The position numbers were made by a program, and so were the translations under genes. Of a DNA stretch of 64,000 bases, positions 17,927-25,750 are shown piece by piece. Origin of the DNA: Candidatus Megaera endosymbiont of Mesostigma viride (GTDB lineage: Bacteria > Pseudomonadota > Alphaproteobacteria > Rickettsiales > Rickettsiaceae). The notes under the pieces were generated by a model. The model was not told the DNA's origin. It did not search any database and saw only the letters and a list, made by a program, of their open reading frames with translations. The first letter of the stretch is position 1. Each line of letters opens with the position of its first letter. Location: contig CP084577.1 of assembly GCA_020410825.1 (NCBI GenBank), positions 19,985 to 83,984 of the forward strand, written 5' to 3'.

Positions 17927-19296
17927 ACATTACTATCATTATAGAATTTTTCTTTTTTTAAGCTTTTAATTAACTTTAATTTATTACCAACTCTTTTACC
18001 CTGAATATATTCGTAACTAAAGTCATTGTCTTTAAACAATTTTATTGTATCTTTTATTGACAGTAACCATTGATTATTTGCCTTGGAATAATGCTGAAAA
18101 CTATAATTTTCAAATTGCTCTCTTGAAAGATTAAAACCTGAACCTGTCATTTTTATTTTAAATTGTTCTTTATCTTGCTTAACTTTTATCTTTAAGTGAG
18201 ACCCTTTAGGTAATATAGATAAAAGATTCCAGGTTAAACTAAAAATTAACTGACGTAAAGTTTCTTCACCTATATCTATATTAAGATGTTCTGATTCCAT
18301 CACCTCATTTTCTACTTTTATAGATATACCTTTAATTTCAGAATCAAGTGCAAAATATTCAATACATTCTGTCAGTAATTGTTTTATATTTACTGTAAGC
18401 GTTTCGTTTAAATTGTTTGTCGTGTTTATGATATTAATAGTGTCTCTCTTTAACTTATTTTTTATCATTTTCATCAACCTATTATCTATCTCCTGTTTAT
18501 GCTGTCTTAGTAACTCAAGTTTTTTATAAGTTACCAATTGTTCTTTTAAAACTTGAGTCTCCTGCATTAATTTTAATGAAGAATTATAGAAAAATTTTTT
18601 AACTGCTAAAAACAGAAACAATACAAATAGATTTGTTAAAAAAAATACGGTAACAAAAAGTAAAGCACCATTAGTAAGGATTTGCCTTATTTGCTTTTCT
18701 AAATAAGAATTTTCTATATACATTTTTACTGAAACTTCAAAATTCTTAATAGTGTGATAATCACTCTGCACTGACGAAATGGCAACATGGCGTTTGTTTT
18801 CTATAATATTTAAATTATTAATCATTATGGAATATATTAAAAAATTAGGCAGAAAGTTATCCAAAAAGCTCCTTGCTTCTACCATACTAATACTAACACA
18901 AAAACCATGACAAAGTGACAATATCATGCCATTTTGTTTATCAAGCAGCATTTGATAAGGTTTACTATTATGTTTAGCCATGATTTTCTTGGGATTAGTT
19001 ATAGATATGATTTTTAGTATAGAAGGTTGAAAATTCATTTTGTTTGCTATATTCTGGTAATCAGCAATTAATTGCTGATTACCAGATTCATAGTTACCTT
19101 CAACAATTTCTAATAGATAGTGAAGTTTATTAAAATCATTAATCACATAACAGAATTTTTTCTTGGCTTGAGAAAATATATTTTCATAATCTTTGCTGTT
19201 TTGAGTATTCCAATAGAATATAAAAATCCCAGTACATAAAACAGAAACCAATAAGGAGATACTACAGGATATAATTATGACTTTTCTTTGCAACAT
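17887..19296 (-). CDS. Degenerate membrane sensor histidine kinase-like protein
   Basis: The protein has 469 residues: an N-terminal membrane segment (IIISCSISLLVSVLCTGIFIFYW), an external domain of about 180 residues, a second membrane segment (LLFVTVFFLTNLFVLFLFLA), a coiled coil, and a region placed like the kinase core. The H-box is not recognisable, and the ATPase part keeps only weak features (TLRQLIFSLTWNLLSILPKGS resembling the N-box). It may be a sensor that signals without phosphotransfer, perhaps to the overlapping NB-ARC protein. No response regulator is adjacent. Confidence 0.65.
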   Translation of the reverse strand: MLQRKVIIISCSISLLVSVLCTGIFIFYWNTQNSKDYENIFSQAKKKFCYVINDFNKLHYLLEIVEGNYESGNQQLIADYQNIANKMNFQPSILKIISITNPKKIMAKHNSKPYQMLLDKQNGMILSLCHGFCVSISMVEARSFLDNFLPNFLIYSIMINNLNIIENKRHVAISSVQSDYHTIKNFEVSVKMYIENSYLEKQIRQILTNGALLFVTVFFLTNLFVLFLFLAVKKFFYNSSLKLMQETQVLKEQLVTYKKLELLRQHKQEIDNRLMKMIKNKLKRDTINIINTTNNLNETLTVNIKQLLTECIEYFALDSEIKGISIKVENEVMESEHLNIDIGEETLRQLIFSLTWNLLSILPKGSHLKIKVKQDKEQFKIKMTGSGFNLSREQFENYSFQHYSKANNQWLLSIKDTIKLFKDNDFSYEYIQGKRVGNKLKLIKSLKKEKFYNDSNVWDITPHLTKGKT

Positions 19297-19335
19297 TCAA
19301 CTTATCCAAAAAAGCAAGCAATTGTTGAGAATAAG

Positions 19336-19363
19336 TGACTAACGAACATTATAATTGGCTACG
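19336..19363 (-). repeat. Dispersed repeat containing TAATGTTCGTTAGTCA
   Basis: The 16-base core TGACTAACGAACATTA on the plus strand is the reverse complement of sequences at 25735-25750 and 50279-50294. The match to the 50 kb copy continues to 27 of 28 bases. It lies 40 bases upstream of the sensor kinase start, within a gap of about 630 bases. Confidence 0.6.
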
Positions 19364-19651
19364 ACGAATGTTAAAATTACCCATCTTAACCCGTTGTTGA
19401 ATGAATCTGTACAATTTATATAAAATACCCCTTCTCTCCCCAAATTTTAAGCGGTATATTCCAATGGTTGTATAGTAAAAACTGCAAACATATTAAATAT
19501 TTTACATTCTCACTTTTGTTTGGTTTTTTGTCGTCATTATTTATTTGATATTATCAAATCTTAACAATTAACGTCTCAAAATTTATCACTTTTCCAATTC
19601 CCTCAACAAGGGATCGTAAATCTTTAACTTTTTTAAGATATTAAAACGTTA

Positions 19652-19682
19652 CTCCTTCAAGGATTTATTTACCTTGGAGGAG
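19652..19682. terminator. Hairpin in the 19.3-19.9 kb gap
   Basis: CTCCTTCAAGG and CCTTGGAGGAG form an 11-base stem with one mismatch around a 9-base AT loop. No strong T run follows, so termination is uncertain. A similar CTCCTCTA/TAGAGGAG hairpin is at 29280. Nothing else recognisable lies between 19364 and 19927. Confidence 0.35.
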
Positions 19683-19927
19683 ACACAGATGCCTCATTTA
19701 TTTATCTTTATAGCAGGATTGATTATTTAAACCCGATCAATGCTTTATCTACACTTTCAATAAACTGTTTTATTATACCAGCAAATAACATCATAACCAA
19801 CTCTCCACTATCGTTTTGCCCTTATTTTTAGCATTTCTACAGGGAATAAGAACAATAATTGAGGTAGTATGGAAGATTTGGTATTGCTCTAAATTTAACA
19901 ATTATTACCATTATTGAATTTTTATAG

Positions 19928-20206
19928 AACAATCCTGAACAGAAATTTATAGCTAGAGAAATAGCCGAATGGATATATGCACATTATCCGGATCGCTGCT
20001 GGCAAAAACAACAAAAAGCAACAGCAATTCTCTTAGATAACGATCAAGCCCTGTTACAACAAATAGTTGCAGAAATCGGATCAAAGAGATCGACTTTACA
20101 AAAAAAATATCCCAAAATAAAAATCATGGAAGGAAGACCAAGAAAATATTACTTCACGAAATCAACCGATAGTGCAGAAATAGATAAATCAGGATCATAC
20201 TATTAA
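19928..20206 (+). pseudogene. Remnant of a DNA-binding-type protein, C-terminal end
   Basis: A plus-strand frame runs for 92 codons from just after a TAG at 19925 to a TAA at 20204 with no start codon near its beginning. The translated text (KFIAREIAEWIYAHYPDRCW, later AEIGSKRSTLQKKYPKIK, then EGRPRKYYFT) has the look of a winged-helix domain at the end of a larger protein. The 5' part is missing, so this is a truncated gene. The parent family was not identified. Confidence 0.5.
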
Positions 20207-20236
20207 TTTCATCATTTTTTTTTTGGGATATTACAA

Positions 20237-20494
20237 TTATAAATAGCGTTTTATTTCTTCAAGTTGCCCCAGTACGTTTTGTGAATTAAACAGTAAATGT
20301 TCCTTCTGTGAAACTTGTCGTTCCAAAAATGACACTACTAAAACACAAAATTCTCTTGGCACTACCACAAATTCGTCATTGGTTTTTGATTTTAACCACA
20401 TTGATAAACTATGGGTAGAAATATCATTAATCATACCCCAGAGAAGCTTGGATATTTCTTCTCGTGAAATAAAACGGTCTTTTATTGCAGTCAT
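20237..20494 (-). CDS. Hypothetical 85-residue protein
   Basis: The protein has 85 residues, soluble and mostly helical (FISREEISKLLWGMINDIS at the N-terminus). A strong GGAGG precedes the ATG at 20494, and it starts 2 bases after the stop of the small gene before it, so the two form a pair. I do not recognise the family. Its place in a plasmid maintenance block suggests a role in replication control, addiction or transfer regulation, but nothing in the sequence decides this. Confidence 0.5.
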   Translation of the reverse strand: MTAIKDRFISREEISKLLWGMINDISTHSLSMWLKSKTNDEFVVVPREFCVLVVSFLERQVSQKEHLLFNSQNVLGQLEEIKRYL

Positions 20495-20496
20495 TT

Positions 20497-20658
20497 TTAT
20501 ACCTCCACTTCTCTTAGAGAGAAATAAAGATATAACATATTGGTAATACTTATTTTCTCGAATGATTTGATATTATTTAATATGAAATTGATATTGGTAT
20601 AATTTTTTGCCCCAAAGATTGTATCTTTACTTAAGGCGGAATTGTTGCTACTATACAT
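20497..20658 (-). CDS. Hypothetical 53-residue protein
   Basis: The open frame extends to 20826, but the best start is the ATG at 20658, with AGGAG seven bases upstream, giving 53 residues (MYSSNNSALSKDTIFGAKNY at the start). The upstream extension covers a terminator-like hairpin and is unlikely to be coding. I do not recognise the family. It is paired with the next gene at 2-base spacing. Confidence 0.45.
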   Translation of the reverse strand: MYSSNNSALSKDTIFGAKNYTNINFILNNIKSFEKISITNMLYLYFSLREVEV

Positions 20659-20743
20659 ATAATTCTCCTGCAAAGGTTGAGTTAATGAACTATTGAGAAT
20701 ATATAGACGTGTCAAAGTATAAGTATTCTCAGTCACAAGACAT

Positions 20744-20777
20744 AAAAACGTTTGAAGCTCCAACTTCAGGCGTTTTT
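20744..20777. terminator. Rho-independent terminator-like hairpin
   Basis: AAAAACG at 20744-20750 pairs with CGTTTTT at 20771-20777, with an inner TGAAG/CTTCA stem. It has A runs and T runs on both sides and could end transcripts from either direction. It lies between the wHTH gene at 20845 and the small gene at 20658. Confidence 0.6.
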
Positions 20778-20844
20778 TTATGCCTTGCTTATAGATTAGT
20801 ATATATGAGAATTTAAAAACTGTCAATATTTTGTATTGATATTT

Positions 20845-21150
20845 TTAATTTATTTTCTGAGCTTCGTAATGTTTTTGTATTTCTTCAAATTTATTTCTTT
20901 TTAATTTAAAAGTATTAAAAACATTCCTTGAATCTTTTACCTCTTCTATTAATTCGTGTTTTATAAAAGTTTCTAAAGCTTTATAAATAACTGGTCTTGA
21001 AACTTTAGATAACTTACTCAATTTTAGAATACTTACAATTGCAACATCATCAACCGAAATTAGTAACAGAGTTTTCAATACTTTGCGATGGCTTGGAGTA
21101 AACGCTTCATAAGCACTTATGGCTTCAATTAATAATTCTTTATCTTTCAT
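20845..21150 (-). CDS. Winged-helix DNA-binding protein
   Basis: The protein has 101 residues with a winged helix-turn-helix pattern (HRKVLKTLLLISVDDVAIVS, then KVSRPVIYKALETFIKHELIEEV). This is typical of plasmid-encoded small regulators, where the turn and recognition helix are followed by a short wing. It lies downstream of the second initiator gene on the same strand, with about 160 bases between, and ends before a terminator-like hairpin. It may regulate replication or the partition genes. Confidence 0.65.
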   Translation of the reverse strand: MKDKELLIEAISAYEAFTPSHRKVLKTLLLISVDDVAIVSILKLSKLSKVSRPVIYKALETFIKHELIEEVKDSRNVFNTFKLKRNKFEEIQKHYEAQKIN

Positions 21151-21308
21151 AGAAATTTACAAGAATTTTTTTTTACAATTGGTTTACTTATAATAAATAA
21201 ACTTTTTTATTACAACTTCAACAAAAATCTTGATTGATCTTATAATTTCAATGGGTTAATCTGTTGCTCTTTTCCACTCTAAGCTTTTTAAACATAAAAA
21301 ATCTACAC

Positions 21309-22820
21309 TTAGCAAAAATAAACCTTAAACTGCTCGTTATTGACTAGCCTCTCTATAGCGTGGAAATAATTAGTTTCTATCCAATCTTTAGAAAAACTAG
21401 TTGCAGCTTTGAGTTTAATCTCTCTCCGTTCTTCATTAATATTTGTTGTAAGCTTTGAAAACCAATTACGGTCAGTTGCTTCACCATAAATCTCTATTAA
21501 TTTTTCCCTCACCCTACCCCACATTCCTACCGGTAATGGTGATTTTTTTGTTTTATTCTGATCAATCGGCGTTATAGTCGCTTTTGCCGGCATAATTATC
21601 TGAAGTTCATGAATATAAACAGATTCGCCATCTGTAATATGATCTTGTCGATAAATGGATCGTATTTCCTGAAGGACTTGCTCCTTTTCTGCAGCTGTTA
21701 TTTCTACATAAGTCGATAAATGAAGGTAAAACGTACTCTCTCTAATATCTGCGGCCTTACATGCCTGAAGCAAATCATAAGCTGTTTTAGGCGCAAGGCG
21801 GGATGCTAACCTCTTCTTAAGTAGCCCTTGTGGCAAAGTTTGACAGCTTTCTTCTATTTTACTTAAGTATTTTTCCCTTTCTTTATTTTCTATTTCCTCT
21901 AGGGTTAGATTATTTCTGATTTTAAAACTATCATTATTGATTTTTACCGCATTCCTCTTTTCATGGCAAAAAACCTTTCCCATATAGCTTAAGAACGCTT
22001 TTTTACTTTTAAAATAGCGATCAGTTAAGCGTTTTGACATATCAAGCAATATTTCATTCATGCTATTTAGCGAAAATTCTCTTCCTGATAATGATTGTAA
22101 TTTATAACAATCGTCTTTATTTAGTGGGTAGAAGTCTTTCAATTCTTTAACTTCATTACGATTAAATCGAATAACCTTTTTTATCGGATTTTCTTCTCCA
22201 AAAGAATTTTTATAAAAATTAGATTCGCTTGCAATAGATCTATTTTTAAATATATTATTCTTATCCTGATCATCTATTATATGATCTCCTCTAAAATGAG
22301 GAGAGCCCCCCTCTTTTTTAGGCACAGAAAAATCAGGTTTGACGGGATTGTTGATAGTTTTTAGCTCGGTAAATTTTTTATTATCTGCATAAGAACTTAA
22401 AAACTGAGGACTTAAGTGAATGAATAGCCTGTTGTTATAAGTCTGGCCTCTTAACTTAACATTGCGGAATTCTCTATAGCAAATACCCATTTGTTCTAGT
22501 TTGACAAAAATTCTCCGAAGTTTTTCCCGATTAAACCCGAATTTTTTCTCGAAATGTTCATAAGAAGTTTGCCAGGCATCCCCAAGAAACTTATTTACAT
22601 AAGTAATATCACCTGTTTGGTTATCTTTTACCTTTTTGGGACGATACCAATAAACAATTTCCGCAAGAACAGAAATTAAGGAAAGATCAGGCCTGCCACG
22701 ACTGTTGGTAAATTTCTTGTACCAATCATGAGGCGTAATGTTCCCAGTTAATATAGGGTGATGAATAATTTTGTATTGCTTGTGTGCAACATTAGTAGCG
22801 AAAGTAGATTTACGTCCCAT
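21309..22820 (-). CDS. Second DnaA-like plasmid replication protein
   Basis: The protein has 503 residues and is homologous to the one at 13037-14461. Shared parts are the N-terminal DWYKKF...GRPDLSLISVLAEIVYWYR segment, the FGFNREKLRRIF helix, the central LSGREFSLNSMNEILLDMSKR segment, and the C-terminal DnaA N-domain-like part with GEATDRNWFSKL. The ATG at 22820 follows AAGGAG. It is more AT-rich than its homologue, so the two probably came from different replicons. It is followed at some distance by ParA and partner genes, as in a plasmid core. Confidence 0.83.
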   Translation of the reverse strand: MGRKSTFATNVAHKQYKIIHHPILTGNITPHDWYKKFTNSRGRPDLSLISVLAEIVYWYRPKKVKDNQTGDITYVNKFLGDAWQTSYEHFEKKFGFNREKLRRIFVKLEQMGICYREFRNVKLRGQTYNNRLFIHLSPQFLSSYADNKKFTELKTINNPVKPDFSVPKKEGGSPHFRGDHIIDDQDKNNIFKNRSIASESNFYKNSFGEENPIKKVIRFNRNEVKELKDFYPLNKDDCYKLQSLSGREFSLNSMNEILLDMSKRLTDRYFKSKKAFLSYMGKVFCHEKRNAVKINNDSFKIRNNLTLEEIENKEREKYLSKIEESCQTLPQGLLKKRLASRLAPKTAYDLLQACKAADIRESTFYLHLSTYVEITAAEKEQVLQEIRSIYRQDHITDGESVYIHELQIIMPAKATITPIDQNKTKKSPLPVGMWGRVREKLIEIYGEATDRNWFSKLTTNINEERREIKLKAATSFSKDWIETNYFHAIERLVNNEQFKVYFC

Positions 22821-22983
22821 AATTACTCCTTATTTACGGAGTAAAACCTTGACTTTTAATCTCATTATGCCTATTATGAATAGTACTTATTTCTATTATT
22901 AGATAATGCTTGCAGGCTTATTTAATTTATAATAGGAAACATGGGGTTAAGCTTTTCTAGGTTTAACTCCTTTTTTATTATTT

Positions 22984-23151
22984 TTACTTGTTTTTCTTTA
23001 TCATTGCTATTTTTTCCATAATTGCACTTGTAATCCAACTTGAGCGATCCTGTTTTGTTTCTTCTCTATAAGTATCTAATTCAATCAATAACCTTTCTGG
23101 GATGTTAATTGATATTTTAGTTTTTCCATCTGGGATGTTTGTTTTAGCCAT
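22984..23151 (-). CDS. Ribbon-helix-helix protein
   Basis: A 55-residue frame on the minus strand starts at an ATG at 23151 and ends with TAA. The text has a beta strand (GKTKISINIPERLLIELDTY) followed by two helices (RSSWITSAIMEKIAM), the signature of Arc/CopG-type ribbon-helix-helix proteins. It sits between the initiator and the partition genes and is a likely regulator of copy number or partition. The ribosome site is weak. Confidence 0.7.
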   Translation of the reverse strand: MAKTNIPDGKTKISINIPERLLIELDTYREETKQDRSSWITSAIMEKIAMIKKNK

Positions 23152-23340
23152 AAGTTGCTATCTCTTTATACTTTACCGTTGATATGTACGCCAAAACACC
23201 GTATTGTTTAATACATATAGTAAATATAATACGAAATCAATACGTATTATTTAAAAACAACAATAAATATTATTTTTTTATCTAAATTGTATTATTTTTG
23301 TTTTATTAAAGTAATATATATTAAAAAAAAGAAATATAAG

Positions 23341-23377
23341 TGTATTACGTAAGTAATACATCTGTAATACATAAGTG
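23341..23377. repeat. GTAATAC-type repeats downstream of the partition operon
   Basis: TGTATTAC and GTAATACA flank GTAA, and a further GTAATAC follows after the spacer ATCT. A 16-base run, AAGTAATACATCTGTA, recurs at about 25579. Together with the palindrome at 24632 these form a set of related motifs around the ParA gene, which fits a centromere or operator array. Confidence 0.5.
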
Positions 23378-23415
23378 ATTAAAAAAAACCTTTTATTCCA
23401 AAGAGAAAAGCTGTT

Positions 23416-23733
23416 TTATGAGGAACTTTTTATATAAGGCAAAAGTTTTTTAAGGTTATTGTCCATATTATCTGAGATATAATTTATTATACCCCTTATA
23501 ACCTGAGAATCAGAATAACTCATTCTTTCATCACTATTATTAATTTTTGTTGTAATAGTTGATAAACTTATAAAATCAGCTTCTCTTAGTCTAAACGATT
23601 TAGTTTTAAACAAAGAAGATTTATTAGGCGATTTGATAAAACCAGTTTTTTCTATATTACTACCTTCTGTAATTTGTGTAAGTGTCTTAGAAAGTTTTGA
23701 TTCTGATAGCGAATTTAATTTCTTATTAAGCAT
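23416..23733 (-). CDS. Partition partner of ParA
   Basis: The protein has 105 residues from the ATG at 23733, which overlaps the ParA stop by 8 bases. The N-terminal half is basic and low in order ([20 protein letters not shown]); the C-terminal half has a strand followed by helices ([20 protein letters not shown]) that resembles a ribbon-helix-helix DNA-binding domain. Small proteins in this position bind the centromere and stimulate ParA. The call is mainly from position. Confidence 0.6.
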   Translation of the reverse strand: MLNKKLNSLSESKLSKTLTQITEGSNIEKTGFIKSPNKSSLFKTKSFRLREADFISLSTITTKINNSDERMSYSDSQVIRGIINYISDNMDNNLKKLLPYIKSSS

Positions 23734-24496
23734 AATGGATAACCTCTTCTGTAAGGAGGTTAAAGTCTTGAGCACCTTTTGAAGAAGGGTTGAATACTTG
23801 TATAGGTAAGCTTGTTATCTGAGCCTGATTAATTGCTTCATTTTTCCTGATTGTCGTTGTAAATGTGTTGTCACTGAGCGATTTTAATTGTTCATGGATG
23901 TATCTGTTTGTTTGAGTATTTCTTTGTTCATATAAATTTTTTAAAACAAAAAAATTATATGTTTGACCTTCTTTTATTTCTTTGATTGCCCCAAGTAAGT
24001 CAGCCATTCCGTCTAGCGAATATTTACCAAAACTAGTAGGAACAATAATGGAAGTAGCGCAATATATAGCATTAATAGCTAATATCCCTAGGGTTGGTGG
24101 GCAATCAAGAATTATATAATCAAAATCATTTATAATTCTGTCAATATGATTTTTAAGAATTTTTTCTCTATAAAGAGCTCCGCTGATTTGCTCTATCACG
24201 GTTGCTAGTTTTATATTAGAAGGTATAATATTTAGTGTATCAATAGTTTGTTCTTGAACTATTGCTGGTAACATTATGTCTCTTAAGTTAAGTTTTTTAT
24301 TTGTAAAAGCGGCAGAGATAGTTTTATCTGCGGGTATTGTAGGACAATAAATACAACTTGAGTGACATTGGGGATCTAAGTCAATAAGAAGAACTTTTTT
24401 CTTTTTTAAATGAAGGCCATAAGCAAGGTTTACAGAAATTGTAGATTTTCCTACCCCGCCTTTTTGGTTTATTATAGCAAGAATTTTACAGCTCAT
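23726..24496 (-). CDS. parA: ParA-family partition ATPase
   Basis: The protein has 256 residues with a deviant Walker A box ([16 protein letters not shown]), the switch motif [10 protein letters not shown], and Walker [10 protein letters not shown]. This is a typical plasmid ParA, which moves DNA cargo on the nucleoid. It is intact and overlaps its partner gene. A second, more divergent ParA is at 34688-35290, so two partition systems coexist in the window. Confidence 0.95.
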   Translation of the reverse strand: MSCKILAIINQKGGVGKSTISVNLAYGLHLKKKKVLLIDLDPQCHSSCIYCPTIPADKTISAAFTNKKLNLRDIMLPAIVQEQTIDTLNIIPSNIKLATVIEQISGALYREKILKNHIDRIINDFDYIILDCPPTLGILAINAIYCATSIIVPTSFGKYSLDGMADLLGAIKEIKEGQTYNFFVLKNLYEQRNTQTNRYIHEQLKSLSDNTFTTTIRKNEAINQAQITSLPIQVFNPSSKGAQDFNLLTEEVIHYA

Positions 24497-24631
24497 AATT
24501 TACGTTTGATTTTTTTGTGTTACATTTGTATTACTTTGGTAATGCTAATGTATTATATTAAATACTTTTTTTTACGCAAAGACTATTTTAATTTTAAATC
24601 AAAAACAAATCAAAAACAAAATAAATAAGTT

Positions 24632-24661
24632 AGTTAAGTAATACGAACGTATTACTTAACT
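24632..24661. promoter_or_regulatory. Palindrome upstream of parA, centromere or operator candidate
   Basis: AGTTAAGTAATACG and CGTATTACTTAACT are perfect 14-base arms around AA. It lies 136 bases upstream of the parA start and carries the GTAATAC motif found at 23341 and 25571. ParA operons are often controlled and partitioned through such sites. Confidence 0.55.
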
Positions 24662-24776
24662 AGTACAAATATACTACTGTAGTAATACTTTTTGATGTTT
24701 ATAATTCAAGGGCTTATCAAAAAAAATATAAAATTTTTATATTTTACATTAGTTAAAGGTTGATCTTACAACCTTC

Positions 24777-25136
24777 TTAGACATTATATGGGATCTTAAT
24801 ATCAGCTCCTAATCCTTGAAAATCTTTGGTATTTCTAGTTATTAATAAGCTATCTGTGTATTTTGCAGTAGCCCAGATTATAGCATCTGGGATTTTTATT
24901 TTATTTTCCTTTCTTATATTAACTGCAATTTCAGCAATTTTGTCATTAAGAGGAATTATATTAAAACCATTCAAAAACTCCTTTATTATTTCTTCATTAT
25001 CGGTTACCCCAACTAGTATTTCCATTTTTGTAATTATACTGATTTGAGGGGAATGATACTGCTCGATTTCTTTTTTGGCTAACAGATTACCAATTAAATA
25101 ATCTATCAATATATTAGTATCAAATACAGCTTTCAT
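24777..25136 (-). CDS. PIN-domain toxin (VapC type)
   Basis: The protein has 119 residues with the PIN-domain acidic set: the first Asp in MKAVFDTNILIDYL, a Glu in TKMEILVGV, and a later Asp in IKIPDAIIWATA followed by a TRNTKDF segment. VapC toxins are RNases that cleave tRNA or rRNA when free of antitoxin. The ATG at 25136 overlaps the antitoxin stop as ATGA, the usual coupled arrangement. It likely helps hold the element in the cell. Confidence 0.9.
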   Translation of the reverse strand: MKAVFDTNILIDYLIGNLLAKKEIEQYHSPQISIITKMEILVGVTDNEEIIKEFLNGFNIIPLNDKIAEIAVNIRKENKIKIPDAIIWATAKYTDSLLITRNTKDFQGLGADIKIPYNV

Positions 25137-25360
25137 GAGTCCCACTCATTCCTTAATTTTTGCTGATAGTCCAAACTGTCCAATTTTTTCCTTTTCCAAA
25201 CCCCAAATGCTAATTCATAACTTTTTTTACTATTACTGTAGCTATTTATGTATTTTGTTAGAGCTTCCCTTATAAGACTTGCTCTTGATACATTTTTCTT
25301 TTTTGATACCTGATCTAGAATTTTTACTTGTGAATCAGGTATGTCAACAATAGTTCTCAT
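25133..25360 (-). CDS. Ribbon-helix-helix antitoxin
   Basis: The protein has 75 residues from the ATG at 25360 (MRTIVDIPDSQVKILDQVSK), with a strand, then two helices (NVSRASLIREALTKYINSY), as in CopG-type antitoxins. The tail after the DNA-binding domain (AFGVWKRKKLDSLDYQQKLR) would wrap the toxin. It overlaps the PIN toxin gene. A longer frame extends upstream to 25387, but the internal ATG fits the family start. Confidence 0.85.
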   Translation of the reverse strand: MRTIVDIPDSQVKILDQVSKKKNVSRASLIREALTKYINSYSNSKKSYELAFGVWKRKKLDSLDYQQKLRNEWDS

Positions 25361-25570
25361 ATTAATACCTATTATACTTGTTATCATTATCTGATATAAT
25401 ATAATATAATCTTAATTCTTTCAAGAAAAACCTACTTATTTCACCGGTCATTCTTCCCATTGCTTTATATATCTTAACTAACGCCAGTTTCGCATTAGAA
25501 CATACATGAACACTAGTCTTTTCCTAGGATATCATTACTATAGGTAGGGAAATATAATATTTTATTTAGT

Positions 25571-25620
25571 AATACTTAAGTAATACATCTGTATTTCTTA
25601 AGTATTACAGATGTATTATA
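25571..25620. repeat. GTAATAC-type repeats beyond the toxin-antitoxin pair
   Basis: The region holds AATACTTAAGTAATACA and an inverted partner TTAAGTATTACAGATGTATT. The right part shares AAGTAATACATCTGTA with 23350. It is the outermost member of the motif set around the partition and VapBC-like genes. Confidence 0.45.
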
Positions 25621-25734
25621 ATATTTTTTATTCTAAGTTCTGATTTTGATATAGAAAATGTGGGTTCAGATTGTTATAGAATCATTTCCTCAAGTGGGGG
25701 CATTCTTGCACGCTTTTTAACAGTAGGTAATTCC

Positions 25735-25750
25735 TAATGTTCGTTAGTCA
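25735..25750 (+). repeat. Dispersed repeat core at the end of the symporter-kinase gene
   Basis: TAATGTTCGTTAGTCA ends exactly where the gene at 25751 ends. The same core occurs at 50279-50294, also beside a stop codon, and inverted at 19336-19351. Confidence 0.55.

Noticed and set aside
20659..20826. Upstream extension of the 53-residue protein
   Set aside because: The extension covers a terminator-like hairpin, while the internal ATG at 20658 has a strong AGGAG.
13037..22820. Calling the DnaA-like proteins chromosomal DnaA
   Set aside because: They lack the P-loop ATPase and the DnaA C-terminal DNA-binding signature; only a DnaA N-terminal-like domain is present.
23341..25620. Possible CRISPR array from the repeated GTAATAC words
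   Set aside because: The repeats are irregular in spacing, short and palindromic, without uniform spacers or cas genes; they fit partition or operator sites.
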